DNA from: JAFEBO01 sp044221315
GTDB taxonomy: Bacteria; Planctomycetota; Phycisphaerae; Phycisphaerales; UBA1924
Length of the DNA: 64,000 nucleotides
Reading direction: 5' to 3'
Assembly (NCBI GenBank): GCA_044221315.1
Contig: JBGAPK010000013.1
Location: 1-64,000 of the forward strand
The notes beneath the pieces were generated by a model. The model was given only the letters and a program-made list of their open reading frames with translations. It was not told the DNA's origin and did not search any database. How positions within the stretch are numbered: the first letter of the stretch is position 1; each line of letters begins with the position of its first letter. This document shows positions 43,524 to 52,215 of the stretch, piece by piece. A program made the translations under genes and the position numbers.

Positions 43524-45908
43524 TCAGAATCTCCGTGTGCGGAAAGAACCGATCCGTTTCGCCTGGTGCGAAGTGATGATCGCCAGCCCGCAACCCAAAC
43601 ACCCCGCCGCGATCCCCGGTATCGGATTCCAGAGAGTTCCGCCCGTTCGCAGCAGCAGCACGCTACCAACCAGCGCGCCCGCCGTCAATGCCAGAAGCCA
43701 GATTGCTCCCTGCCCGACCCCGCGCAGCCACCATACCCCCAACACCCCCGCCGCCCCCCACGCCGCCGCAACAATCCATTGCGTCAGAACAACAGGCACC
43801 CGCAAGACCTCATCGCGCAACATCTGCTGCACCGCTGAGGCGTTCATCCAGACTCCGGGAACACTCTCGCCGCTAGGCGCCACCTGCAAGTCGCCGCCCG
43901 CTTGCGATGCGTTCCCGACCAGCACAATCCGCCCGCCGAACTCACGTCTCAGGTCCACCTCGGTCATCGCCAGAACTTTCTGCATGGGGATTGTGCTCCG
44001 CGCCAGGCCGTCCCTCGGGATCGGGGTAAGAAACGCCGCCAACTTGTCCCCGGCCGCCAGGCCTCGTTCGTCGTCCGCCCCGTCCATGGTCTCGGTGCCC
44101 GAGTACCGCACGCGATCGGGGGAGCGAAGCGTCGCTCTCCGGTCGGTGCCCCGCTTGAAATACCGAACCTCCGCCGTGGTGCCCGACAGCGCCACCGCAA
44201 TCTCAGCTTCGGGCTCCCGGCTTGCCGCGTAGGTGAGCAGCACAAACGAAGGGACCACTTCCGCTTCGGCGCGCTCGAGCGCCAATTCCATGGTCCAGAT
44301 TTCGGGCGCGTGAAATCCGCCGGTCGGGGGGCCGGCCCACGCCACCCCGGAAAACTCCTTGACAATCGGCGGTGTGCCGTCCGCCTCGAATTGCCAACTC
44401 GGCGTCGCCAGCACGACGCCCACCCCGCCCCGGCGAAGTTCCGAGATGGCGCCCGCGAGCGGGCCGTCAAACTCCGACGATTTGCGGAAGAGCACATCGA
44501 TCCCCACCGCACGGGGCGATCCCCTCGCCAGACGACGGAGCACCGCTGCATGGAGCAGGCGCACGCTCTTGATATTGTCGTTGCTGACGCCCGAAAGTCC
44601 TTCCGCCGCGCCGAGCGTCGCAAAGTCAGTCGCGTCGTCTATCGCGATGATGCGAACATCCGGCAGCGAGCCGGACATGGGCGTCACAACGGAAACCGCC
44701 TTCCAATACCCCATCCCGAGCGCTGGCCAGCGCAGCATCGCCTGATTCACGATCCCCATCCCAAAGAGCAGCGCGACCAGAACGCTGGCGCCCATTGCCA
44801 AACGCGGCCGGCGGGCGGCGAATCGCCCGATCGCCCGCCCCGCCCGTCGCACCGGACCATCCCGACGCGCCCGGATGGCGTCTCCGGCCAGAAAAGCCGC
44901 CAGGTCGTCGCCCAGCTCACGCGCCGTCTGGTAGCGGTCCGAACTCTGCTTCTGCAGGCACTTCAGGATAATCGTCTCAAGATCCGCCTCGATCGTCCGG
45001 TCAACGGCCCGCGGCGGCACCGGCGGTGTTTCGCACACGGCCCGCTGGATGTCCCGCCGGTCGGAAGCCGAGGAGGCCTCGTGCGGCAGCCGGCCAGTGC
45101 AAAGCTGGTACAGCACGACTCCCAGCGCGAATATGTCGGTTCTCGCATCGACCGCGCCGCCGAGCAGCTGCTCCGGCGCCATAAAACTCGGCGTTCCGAT
45201 CCACTGTCCCCGCGACGTGATGGTCCGCGACCCATCCCCCAGCACCTTGGCGATCCCGAAGTCGATCAGCTTGATCGATGGGCCCGTGCCGCTGCCGACC
45301 CGCGAACTCCCCGGCGCAACCAGCATGTTCGAGGGCTTCAGATCCCGGTGGATGATGCCCGAGGCGTGCGCGTGCTCGAGAGCATCGCACGCGCCCAGGA
45401 TCAGCCGCAGCTTGGCCTCGAGCCCGGCCCCGTCCCTCTCGCAGAATTCGCCGAAGGTCACTCCACCCTCGATCAGTTCCATGGAGAGGTACGGCACGAT
45501 CGTCCGGTCGTCCGGGCCCGGACGGAACACCCCCGCATCGAAGACACGAGCAATACCCGGATGGCTCAGCTTTCCCAAGGCCCTCGCCTCGGATTCGAAT
45601 CGGGCCAGGGCTTCCGCGCTCACGCCGCCAGGCTGCATCACCTTGAGGGCCACGGATCGTCCGAGGGTCTCCTGCACGGCCTCGTACACCAACCCCATTC
45701 CGCCCGACCCGAGCAAACGGACGATCCGATATCCGGCGATCTGCACCGGCACAACGAACGGGACGTGCGGATCCGGCGCGCCCAACCCGCGCGGCAGGGG
45801 GCTGCCCGAAGGGGTCGGCGAACCCACCGGCGACGTCGGCCCTTCGCCAAAGTCGTGCACCTCGCGATCTTTCCGGGGCTCTTCCGGCACGGGCACCTCT
45901 CCCGGCAC
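43524..45908 (-). CDS. Serine/threonine protein kinase with CHASE2 sensor
   Basis: 794 residues. A cytoplasmic kinase domain (about 58-330) with the Gly loop LGSGGMGLVYEA, Lys89, HRDLKPSN (187-194), DFG (216-218) and APEQ. One transmembrane segment near 373-392, a CHASE2 extracytoplasmic sensor (about 415-690: VRIIAIDDATD, AVGIDVLF, GRIVLVG), then about three C-terminal segments (700-775). CHASE2 ligands are unknown in general. The start is probably GTG 45908, though the GTG at 45890, five bases after GGGAGAGG, has better ribosome-binding support. It lies directly upstream of a secreted protein gene (1-base gap). Confidence 0.92.
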   Translation of the reverse strand: MPGEVPVPEEPRKDREVHDFGEGPTSPVGSPTPSGSPLPRGLGAPDPHVPFVVPVQIAGYRIVRLLGSGGMGLVYEAVQETLGRSVALKVMQPGGVSAEALARFESEARALGKLSHPGIARVFDAGVFRPGPDDRTIVPYLSMELIEGGVTFGEFCERDGAGLEAKLRLILGACDALEHAHASGIIHRDLKPSNMLVAPGSSRVGSGTGPSIKLIDFGIAKVLGDGSRTITSRGQWIGTPSFMAPEQLLGGAVDARTDIFALGVVLYQLCTGRLPHEASSASDRRDIQRAVCETPPVPPRAVDRTIEADLETIILKCLQKQSSDRYQTARELGDDLAAFLAGDAIRARRDGPVRRAGRAIGRFAARRPRLAMGASVLVALLFGMGIVNQAMLRWPALGMGYWKAVSVVTPMSGSLPDVRIIAIDDATDFATLGAAEGLSGVSNDNIKSVRLLHAAVLRRLARGSPRAVGIDVLFRKSSEFDGPLAGAISELRRGGVGVVLATPSWQFEADGTPPIVKEFSGVAWAGPPTGGFHAPEIWTMELALERAEAEVVPSFVLLTYAASREPEAEIAVALSGTTAEVRYFKRGTDRRATLRSPDRVRYSGTETMDGADDERGLAAGDKLAAFLTPIPRDGLARSTIPMQKVLAMTEVDLRREFGGRIVLVGNASQAGGDLQVAPSGESVPGVWMNASAVQQMLRDEVLRVPVVLTQWIVAAAWGAAGVLGVWWLRGVGQGAIWLLALTAGALVGSVLLLRTGGTLWNPIPGIAAGCLGCGLAIITSHQAKRIGSFRTRRF

Positions 45909-45972
45909 TTTACAGCAACGGGGATGGTGGCGGGCTGGCCCCGGAATTCTTTCTCGGGGGCACGTTCCCGCG

Positions 45973-46659
45973 TTAGCGCCGGATGATCACGTCCTTCTCG
46001 TGGAATCGCACCTTCTTGAGGGAAGAGTGATGGTCGTCCGCCGCCCGGTAGCCCGCGGTGGCCACCACGGTTGCCGCGAGATTCTGTGCAGGAAGCCCCA
46101 GGATCTCGTCGTACTGCGCCGGGTCGAATCCTTCCATAGGACATGTATCAACGCCGAGCATCGCGGCGGAAGTCAGAAACACACCCAGGGCGATGTAAAC
46201 CTGCTTGCCCGCCCACGCGCCGGCGTCGAGCCCCGGTTTCTGCGCGAAGCCGAGCATCATGGCGCGGTATTCGTTCAGCGACTCTTTCGACACGCCCCGG
46301 ATACCGCTGATCGATTCGACGTACGCGTCTACTTCCGCGTGCGACACCTTGGTCCGCCGGGCGAAAACCAGCAAATGCGACGCGTCCGTGATCTGCGACT
46401 GATCCCAACTTGCTCCCCGCAGCTTCCGCCGCAGAGCCGGGTCCGACACTTCGATGAACCTCCAGGGCTGAAGCCCGAAGCTCGACGGTGCATGAATCGT
46501 CGCGTGCTCAAGTGCGCTCCAAATCTTCGGATCGATCTTCTTCGCGGGGTCGAACTTCTTGACGGCGTAACGCCACTTCAGGTTGTTCAGCAGGTGTGCC
46601 ACCTCAACGGGACGGTGCGTCACCGCTCTCGGTGCAACAAATCCTTCGCTCTGGCTCAT
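45973..46659 (-). CDS. Nitroreductase family protein
   Basis: 228 residues, FMN-dependent nitroreductase fold: WSALEHATIHAPSSFGLQPWRFIEV near the start is the FMN-binding SS/QPW block, and the C-terminal VVATAGYRAADDHHSSLKKV part matches NfsB-like enzymes. Uses NAD(P)H to reduce nitro or quinone compounds; the natural substrate is unknown. GGAGG is six bases before ATG 46659. Divergent from the small basic protein gene. Confidence 0.92.
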   Translation of the reverse strand: MSQSEGFVAPRAVTHRPVEVAHLLNNLKWRYAVKKFDPAKKIDPKIWSALEHATIHAPSSFGLQPWRFIEVSDPALRRKLRGASWDQSQITDASHLLVFARRTKVSHAEVDAYVESISGIRGVSKESLNEYRAMMLGFAQKPGLDAGAWAGKQVYIALGVFLTSAAMLGVDTCPMEGFDPAQYDEILGLPAQNLAATVVATAGYRAADDHHSSLKKVRFHEKDVIIRR

Positions 46660-46794
46660 TGAATCCTCCGGCAGCGGCCGACCCGGTCATTCTCGTTCGC
46701 GGACCCTCCAGAGATTACGCCGACGCGATCCCGCGAATTGCCATATGCTGCCGGCACGAACCGCGAATCACCGCGGCACGCACGGGGACCAATC

Positions 46795-46995
46795 ATGGCG
46801 AAGAAATCGAAGAAGAAGGCCAAGAAGAAAACCGCGCGCAGATCGGGCAAGAAGAAGGCCCGTCGGACCGTGCTGTACAGCAGCAAGGGCAAGAAGCTCT
46901 ACGCCGTCCGCGATCGCACCGGCAAGTTCAAGGACATTCAGCAGTACTCGCGTGCCCATGCCATGGACATCAAGCGCAGGTCGAAGGACGAGTAG
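46795..46995 (+). CDS. Small Lys/Arg-rich basic protein
   Basis: 66 residues. Residues 1-23 are almost all Lys, Arg and Ala (MAKKSKKKAKKKTARRSGKK); the rest is a short folded-looking segment (LYAVRDRTGKFKDIQQYSRA). Similar in composition to histone-H1-like or DNA-binding basic proteins, and small enough to be a nucleoid or ribosome-associated factor. ATG 46795 gives the Lys-rich start; an upstream ATG at 46738 is in frame but less likely. No family identified. Confidence 0.65.
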   Translation: MAKKSKKKAKKKTARRSGKKKARRTVLYSSKGKKLYAVRDRTGKFKDIQQYSRAHAMDIKRRSKDE

Positions 46996-47045
46996 CGAAC
47001 TGCGACCGGATCATTCGTGGAACCGCGCCGCGGGGGTCGCTGGGT

Positions 47046-48004
47046 CTATCGCATCATGCCGCCCCGCCTGAGCGAATCAATCACGAGCCCCTCGATCGGC
47101 GTATCTGTTGGTACAAGAAAATGGCCGATCCCCCTCGCGCGGCAGCGAGCCCGCGATGCATCGAGGAACTCGCCGAGATTGCGACGGTAACGCGAGATCG
47201 CCGCCGGCGAGACTGTCACTTCCACCGCCCCGAGAGGCCCAGGACGCCCGCACGCGACGGATCAAGTTCGGACGGCGACAGCACCTGCAGGCAGTACGCA
47301 TCCAGAGCGCCGTGCTCGCCCGCGCTCAATGCCGCGAGTCCCGCGTCGACCCCGCCGGCAACCAGCAGATCCGAGATCAGCACGACAATGCCTCGCCCCG
47401 AAATCCTCGCCGCGACCGCCTTCAGTTCTCCATTGAAATCGATCGATCCGCGCGCTTTCCCGACGCTCGCGAGCGATCCGAGAAGAAACGCCGAGATCCG
47501 ACGCAGACTTGTCCTCCCCCGCACCGGCGCGAGCCGGCGCCTCGCCCCCTCGCCCAGCCCGATCGCGCCCACCGACACACGGTTGTTCTTGACCAGCCCG
47601 ATGTACGCGAGCGCCATCGCCAAGCGTTGCGCAAAGAGCGCCTTGTCCGGGACCGCCGACACGTCGCCCTTCGCCGGCTCCTCGCCCGCGCCCATCGATG
47701 GCGACGCATCCACGATCAGATGGAGCGCGAGATCCTCTTCCTCCCGAAAAAGCTTGATGATCAGCCGCTCGAATCGCGCGTAAATGTTCCAATCAATATG
47801 GCGCAGATCGTCGCCCGCGACATACGAACGAAAATCATCAAACTCGACACTGCGTCCACGCCGCTTGCTCCGCCGCTCGCCCGGCAGCTTGCCCGCGAAG
47901 ACGCGCCGGCTGAAAATATCGAGCCTGTCGAGCTTGGCCGCCAGCACCGGCGGCAGCAGTTCTTCCAGGGTGCGGGGCGGTTTGGTGATCGGCGAGACAA
48001 GCAC
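47046..48004 (-). pseudogene. DUF58 domain protein, frameshifted near the 3' end
   Basis: The frame from 48004 stops at 47216 (262 residues). It carries the DUF58 signature GDDLRHIDWNIYAR and a von Willebrand-like LHLIVDASPSMG. DUF58 proteins continue past this point. In the -1 frame the missing carboxy terminus follows at once (VEVTVSPAAISRYRRN, then GIGHFLVPTDTPIEGL) to a stop at 47046. One extra G in the run of four G (plus-strand CCCC at 47228-47231) would restore a single 319-residue protein. So this is a single-base deletion, a sequencing error in a homopolymer, or a programmed shift. DUF58 usually partners a MoxR ATPase; none is in the window. Confidence 0.85.
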
Positions 48005-48063
48005 GAAACAACCCTAGCTGGCTCCGGCCCAGGCGATCGACCAGCTTCAACTCAGAGCCGGTT

Positions 48064-48762
48064 TCAGCGCTGACGGCGCGGATTCTCGCTGGGCAGCCCG
48101 TCGGCGTACTCCCAAACCGTGACCTTGATCTTCCGAACGCCCCACTTGCGGGCCTCTTCATGCGTTGAAAAGAGCACGTCAAGGCGGTTCCCCTTGATCG
48201 CCCCGCCGCAGTCGAGCACGGGCACAACCTGCCCCTTGTCATAGCCGGGGATGGTCAGGAGAGAGCCGTAAGGCAGAAGGCGCGGATCGGCGGCCACCAG
48301 CTTTGTGCCGTTGGTCGAAACATGGTGCAGCGTCGCGGTAATGCCGTCCGCCGAGTCCCCGCACGAGCGCCAATCGGGGCTGTACGCCGTCACGATCATC
48401 TCGATCGTGCGGGCCGCGCGAACCGGCCGCCCGTCAAAGAACCGGGTGCCGGCCGGAAAAATCCTTTCTTCCGCGGTAGCCTCGGCAAGCGCCGGCGGCG
48501 CCACTGTCTCGGGAACTTGAATTTCCGTCGAAGAATTTCGCACCCGTGCGGAATTCTCGTGCCCGCTATCAATGCGCTCGGACGCACTGTCGATCGCGAT
48601 CAGCGGCTGCGCCGAGCGCGCCTCCTTCGCCAAGACCGCGCTGTACGCGGTCAGACCGAAGATGCCGCCGACGATCGAAGCCGTCACAACATGTCGGAGC
48701 GCTACTCGCCAACCCAGTACCTGCCAAGGAGATAGCTGGCGATCGTTCGTACGAGTCTTCAC
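48064..48762 (-). CDS. 3D-domain cell-wall-associated protein
   Basis: About 232 residues from GTG 48762. A single transmembrane or signal-anchor segment (about 27-48) is followed by a Pro/Glu-rich linker and a C-terminal 3D domain (named for three aspartates, as in MltA/YocH): VTAYSPDWRSCGDSADG, TALHHV-type start, AADPRLLPYGSLLTIPGY, and LDCGGAIKGNRLDV. These act on or near peptidoglycan. The frame is open to 49014; ATG 48831 is another start. Ends 59 bases before the DUF58 gene. Confidence 0.8.
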   Translation of the reverse strand: MKTRTNDRQLSPWQVLGWRVALRHVVTASIVGGIFGLTAYSAVLAKEARSAQPLIAIDSASERIDSGHENSARVRNSSTEIQVPETVAPPALAEATAEERIFPAGTRFFDGRPVRAARTIEMIVTAYSPDWRSCGDSADGITATLHHVSTNGTKLVAADPRLLPYGSLLTIPGYDKGQVVPVLDCGGAIKGNRLDVLFSTHEEARKWGVRKIKVTVWEYADGLPSENPRRQR

Positions 48763-49136
48763 TTGACCGTTCCCAGGGGCATCCCGCCCCGACCCAAAGT
48801 CACGCACTCCACGTGACCCGCGGAAATCCATTCGAGGTTGGTTTTTGGCCACCAGCCTCGCCGCAGCGTGAGTCAAGCGTACCCCGAGCCACCGAGCTTG
48901 GCGTGTAGTTATAGGACGTACGCGGCGAATTGGGTCCATCTGCCCGATGTAGGTCAGACATTCACGGCCGCGGTGGTCCGGGAATGCCGTTCTGACATCC
49001 AACCAGCGTCTCAACAGTCGGAATCGACGCCCGTGGACTGCAAAGCAGGCCTATTCCCGAGGCCTTGGCGGCAACAGTTTGGCAGGCCCTATGCAATCTC
49101 CTCCACAGGCAATAAGTGCCCTTCCTGGAGGATGCC
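48763..49136. other. Divergent intergenic region before htpX
   Basis: About 370 bases between the divergent 3D-protein and htpX genes. A TATAAC-like element lies near 48912 on the minus strand, a weak -10 candidate for the 3D gene. I see no RNA gene, repeat or operator. Part of it is open in the 3D-protein frame but lacks a ribosome-binding site. Confidence 0.4.
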
Positions 49137-49976
49137 TTGATCCGATTCTGGAACAACGCGAAGACCGCGATGCTGCTCGGCGGCCTGATGGCTCTTTTCC
49201 TGATGGTGGGGAGTTTTTACGGGCAGCAGGGCTTGCTGGTGGCTCTGGTCTTTGGACTGTTCACCAATTTCGGCGCCTGGTTCTTCTCGGACAAGATAGC
49301 AATCGCGGCGATGGATGGCCGCGAAGTCACCCGGGAGAACGGACAGGAACTTTACTCGCTTGTTCATGAATTGAGCCAGCGGGCCGGACTTCCAACACCT
49401 CGAGTCTTCATCTGCCCACAGCAGGCCCCGAACGCGTTCGCGACCGGACGCAATCCGAGCCACGCCGCGGTTGCCGTCACAGAGGGGGCGTTGCAGATCC
49501 TGAGCCGCGACGAACTTGCCGGTGTCATCGGACACGAACTGGCGCACATCAAGAACCGCGACACGCTCACGAGCACGATTGCGGCCACGATTTCAGGGGT
49601 TTTGGCCTTTGTCGCGCAGTGGGGGTTCATGCTCGGAGGCCATAGATCCGGTCGCGACGGAGGCAATCCCCTCTTCGGCTTTCTCGCGATCATCCTGGCC
49701 GCGGTCGGCGCCGCGCTCATCAAGGCGATGATCAGCCGTAGCAGAGAATTCGTGGCCGACCACGATGGCGCCATAATCGCCGGCCGGCCCGACGGGCTCA
49801 TTTCCGCGCTCCGGAAACTCGACGCCTACAGCCGCCAGATTCCGATGGACAACCCCAATCCGGCCCAGAACAGCCTCTTCATCGTCGAACCCTTCTGCGG
49901 CAATTCGCTTCTGAATCTCTTTGCCAGCCATCCTCCGACCGAGGCCCGGGTTCGCGCTCTGACCGAAATGCGGTGA
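49137..49976 (+). CDS. htpX: HtpX-family membrane zinc metalloprotease
   Basis: 279 residues, M48 peptidase. Two amino-terminal transmembrane segments (about 10-27 and 33-50), the zinc motif HELAH at 133-137, a pair of central hydrophobic segments (150-170, 182-203), and the third ligand Glu in SREFVADHDGA. It degrades damaged inner-membrane proteins from the cytoplasmic face. The start is TTG 49137, five bases after GGAGG; a GTG at 49116 lies upstream of this ribosome-binding site. Confidence 0.94.
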   Translation: MIRFWNNAKTAMLLGGLMALFLMVGSFYGQQGLLVALVFGLFTNFGAWFFSDKIAIAAMDGREVTRENGQELYSLVHELSQRAGLPTPRVFICPQQAPNAFATGRNPSHAAVAVTEGALQILSRDELAGVIGHELAHIKNRDTLTSTIAATISGVLAFVAQWGFMLGGHRSGRDGGNPLFGFLAIILAAVGAALIKAMISRSREFVADHDGAIIAGRPDGLISALRKLDAYSRQIPMDNPNPAQNSLFIVEPFCGNSLLNLFASHPPTEARVRALTEMR

Positions 49977-50365
49977 GTTCGGCCAGCCGACGGCGTTCTC
50001 CCCTCACTGCAAAGGCTGCGCATCCGTCGCGAGCTCCGGCGAACTCCACACCAAGACCTCCCTCCCGCCGGACCCGCAGAAATCGCCCGACCACCTGCTT
50101 TTCGGACGGGGGGAACGCCTCAATTGCGCCCGGATCCCCCTCACGGGCCGTATTTGGCTCTTAACAAAGTCCCGAGCCGGCAACCCGTCCAGATTCCTTG
50201 CGTATGGAACAGTGGCGAATGACTCGCCTCGTGGGCGCGTCCGGGACTGCTTCCGGCATTGTTTTGGTTCGGGGTGAATTGCTGGCGGGAGCAGGCTCGC
50301 GGCCAACAAAGGCCGGCGTGGGACATGATTTGAGCGTCGATCGGGGTCGCTGGGGTACTGGCGAC
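49977..50365. other. Intergenic region upstream of kinase
   Basis: 389 bases with no credible gene. The kinase frame is open from 50198, but residues there are unlike a kinase leader and contain no ribosome-binding site. Nothing else seen. Confidence 0.4.
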
Positions 50366-52012
50366 ATGGACAACGTGAAACCAATCCAGGCTGCTCCGGG
50401 ACCGGCTCGATCCGACCAAACTTCGGCGCTCGCCCCGAATCCAGCTATTCTTCCGGCCGATAACTCGGGGGCGCGCCTTGCGGCGTCCAACGGGTATGCG
50501 GGCAATGGGGTGGCGCAGAACGGCCATGCCTCAGTCACTCCCGCCAATGGGTACGGACGACTTTCGGTGAGCGAGATACCAGGTTCAATCCCGGCCAGAT
50601 CGGATCTCAGCGAGACCAACTCGCTGGGCGGCAGCAAGGCCGGCTCCCCCGGCGATACCGCACGCATGGGTTCGAAAGCCGGCGACCCCGGCGCCACGCC
50701 ACAGATCGTGATCAAAGACCCGGGCCCGGCCCCGAGCGTAAAGACCATCGAGAGCGACCTTCAGGAAGTCGCCAAGGGCGGCACGAACGTGGACACGCTC
50801 GTCGCGCGCATGGTTGTGGACGCGGGCTTGGCGACACCCGAGGAGGTCGAGCACTGCCTGGCGATGACGCGCCAGACGCAGCAGGAAGAGCAGAACCAGC
50901 AGTCGCTGATGCACTTCCTTGTGAACAACCGTTACGCGACCGAACGCCAGCTCGCCCGCCTGAAGCAACAGCTCGAAGCGGAGCGCAGCGGCCAGAAGAT
51001 CGCCGGCTACAGGTTCCTGGGCAAATTGGGCGCCGGCGCTATGGCGACCGTGCACAAAGCAAAGCAACTGAGCCTCGACCGCGTCGTCGCGATCAAGATC
51101 CTGCCCCGCAAGTTCAGCAGCAACCCGCAGTTCATCGAGCGCTTCTACGCAGAGGGCCGTGCCGCCGCAGCGCTGAACCATCCGAACATCGTGCAGGCGT
51201 ACGACGTCGGCAAGTCGGGCGAATTCCACTACTTCGTCATGGAGTTCGTGGACGGGCGGACCGTGTTCGACGACATCGTCAAGCACAAGCGCTATCCCGA
51301 AGGGGAAGCGGTCGACGTGATCATTCAGATCGCCGAGGCTCTGCAGCACGCACACGAGAAGGGCCTGATCCATCGTGATGTGAAACCAAAGAACATCATG
51401 ATCACGAAGGAGGGCGTTGCGAAGCTGGCCGACATGGGCCTGGCGCGCGCGATGAACGACAAGGAAATGGCCGAGGCCGAAGCGGGCAAGGCCTTCGGCA
51501 CGCCGTACTACATCAGCCCGGAGCAGATCCGGGGCGAGGTGAACATCACCGCGGCTGCCGACATCTATTCGCTCGGCGCCACGCTCTACCACATGGTGAC
51601 GGGAAGCGTTCCATTCGACGGGAAGAACCCATCGGCGGTGATGCACAAACATCTCAAGGCCGAGCTGGTGCCGCCGGATCACGTGAACCCCAAGCTCAGC
51701 GCCGGCATCTCCGAGGTCATCGAGATGATGATGGCCAAGGACGCTCGCGGCCGGTACAAGAGCTGCAAAGACCTCCTGATCGATCTGAGAGCGGTTCGCA
51801 AGAAGGAATCGCCGCCGATCGCGCACAAGGACATCCTGCCGCAAGAAGACATCTCGGCGCTGGTCGAGGCCGAGCACGCGGCGAGCGCGATGATGGCGGA
51901 GGACCGCACGTCTTCGCGTCGCGGCCCGCACCCCTATCTGGTCTGGGGGCTGATTGTGAGCCTGGTCGTGAGCGTTGGTTTCAATATCGTGCTGATCATG
52001 ACCCGTGGCTGA
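50366..52012 (+). CDS. Serine/threonine protein kinase with C-terminal membrane anchor
   Basis: 548 residues from ATG 50366. An unstructured Asn/Gly/Ser/Pro-rich amino terminus (1-125), a helical region (130-205), and a kinase domain (about 213-480): Gly loop LGAGAMATVHKA, Lys244, HRDVKPKN (336-343), the metal motif DMG (356-358) in place of DFG, GTPYYISPEQI. A single C-terminal transmembrane segment (about 525-545) ends the protein (tail anchor). The earlier part of the frame (50198-50365) is a possible extension. The signal it reads is unknown; a helical accessory domain before the kinase occurs in related planctomycete kinases. Confidence 0.9.
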   Translation: MDNVKPIQAAPGPARSDQTSALAPNPAILPADNSGARLAASNGYAGNGVAQNGHASVTPANGYGRLSVSEIPGSIPARSDLSETNSLGGSKAGSPGDTARMGSKAGDPGATPQIVIKDPGPAPSVKTIESDLQEVAKGGTNVDTLVARMVVDAGLATPEEVEHCLAMTRQTQQEEQNQQSLMHFLVNNRYATERQLARLKQQLEAERSGQKIAGYRFLGKLGAGAMATVHKAKQLSLDRVVAIKILPRKFSSNPQFIERFYAEGRAAAALNHPNIVQAYDVGKSGEFHYFVMEFVDGRTVFDDIVKHKRYPEGEAVDVIIQIAEALQHAHEKGLIHRDVKPKNIMITKEGVAKLADMGLARAMNDKEMAEAEAGKAFGTPYYISPEQIRGEVNITAAADIYSLGATLYHMVTGSVPFDGKNPSAVMHKHLKAELVPPDHVNPKLSAGISEVIEMMMAKDARGRYKSCKDLLIDLRAVRKKESPPIAHKDILPQEDISALVEAEHAASAMMAEDRTSSRRGPHPYLVWGLIVSLVVSVGFNIVLIMTRG

Positions 52013-52133
52013 CCGGCCCCTCGTCCCTTGGAATCGCGTGAAATCCGATGAAAACGGCCCCTTCCGGGAGCGTTGGCATTGCCTCGCGGGTGGTGATCTG
52101 TTAGGCTTGGGCTCGGAGATGGCATATCGAATT

Positions 52134-52179
52134 CGTGCCGGAACGGCACGGGCGATTGCGGGTGTGTGACCCGAATCGC
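52134..52179 (+). promoter_or_regulatory. Two tandem hairpins in the infC leader
   Basis: Hairpin 1 is CGTGCCG (52134-52140), GAA loop, CGGCACG (52144-52150). Hairpin 2 is GCGATT-g-CGGGT (52152-52163), loop GTGTG, ACCCG-AATCGC (52169-52179): 11 pairs with one bulge. They abut each other and end 23 bases before the AGGAG site. No T run follows. They could hold a regulatory leader for infC expression. Confidence 0.6.
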
Positions 52180-52215
52180 GCGTGCTGGTGCGGCACTTAC
52201 GCAGGAGAGTTACCC

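Noticed and set aside
43902..45986. 694-residue plus-strand frame opposite the CHASE2 kinase
   Set aside because: Arg/His/Pro-rich shadow; the minus strand has intact kinase motifs.
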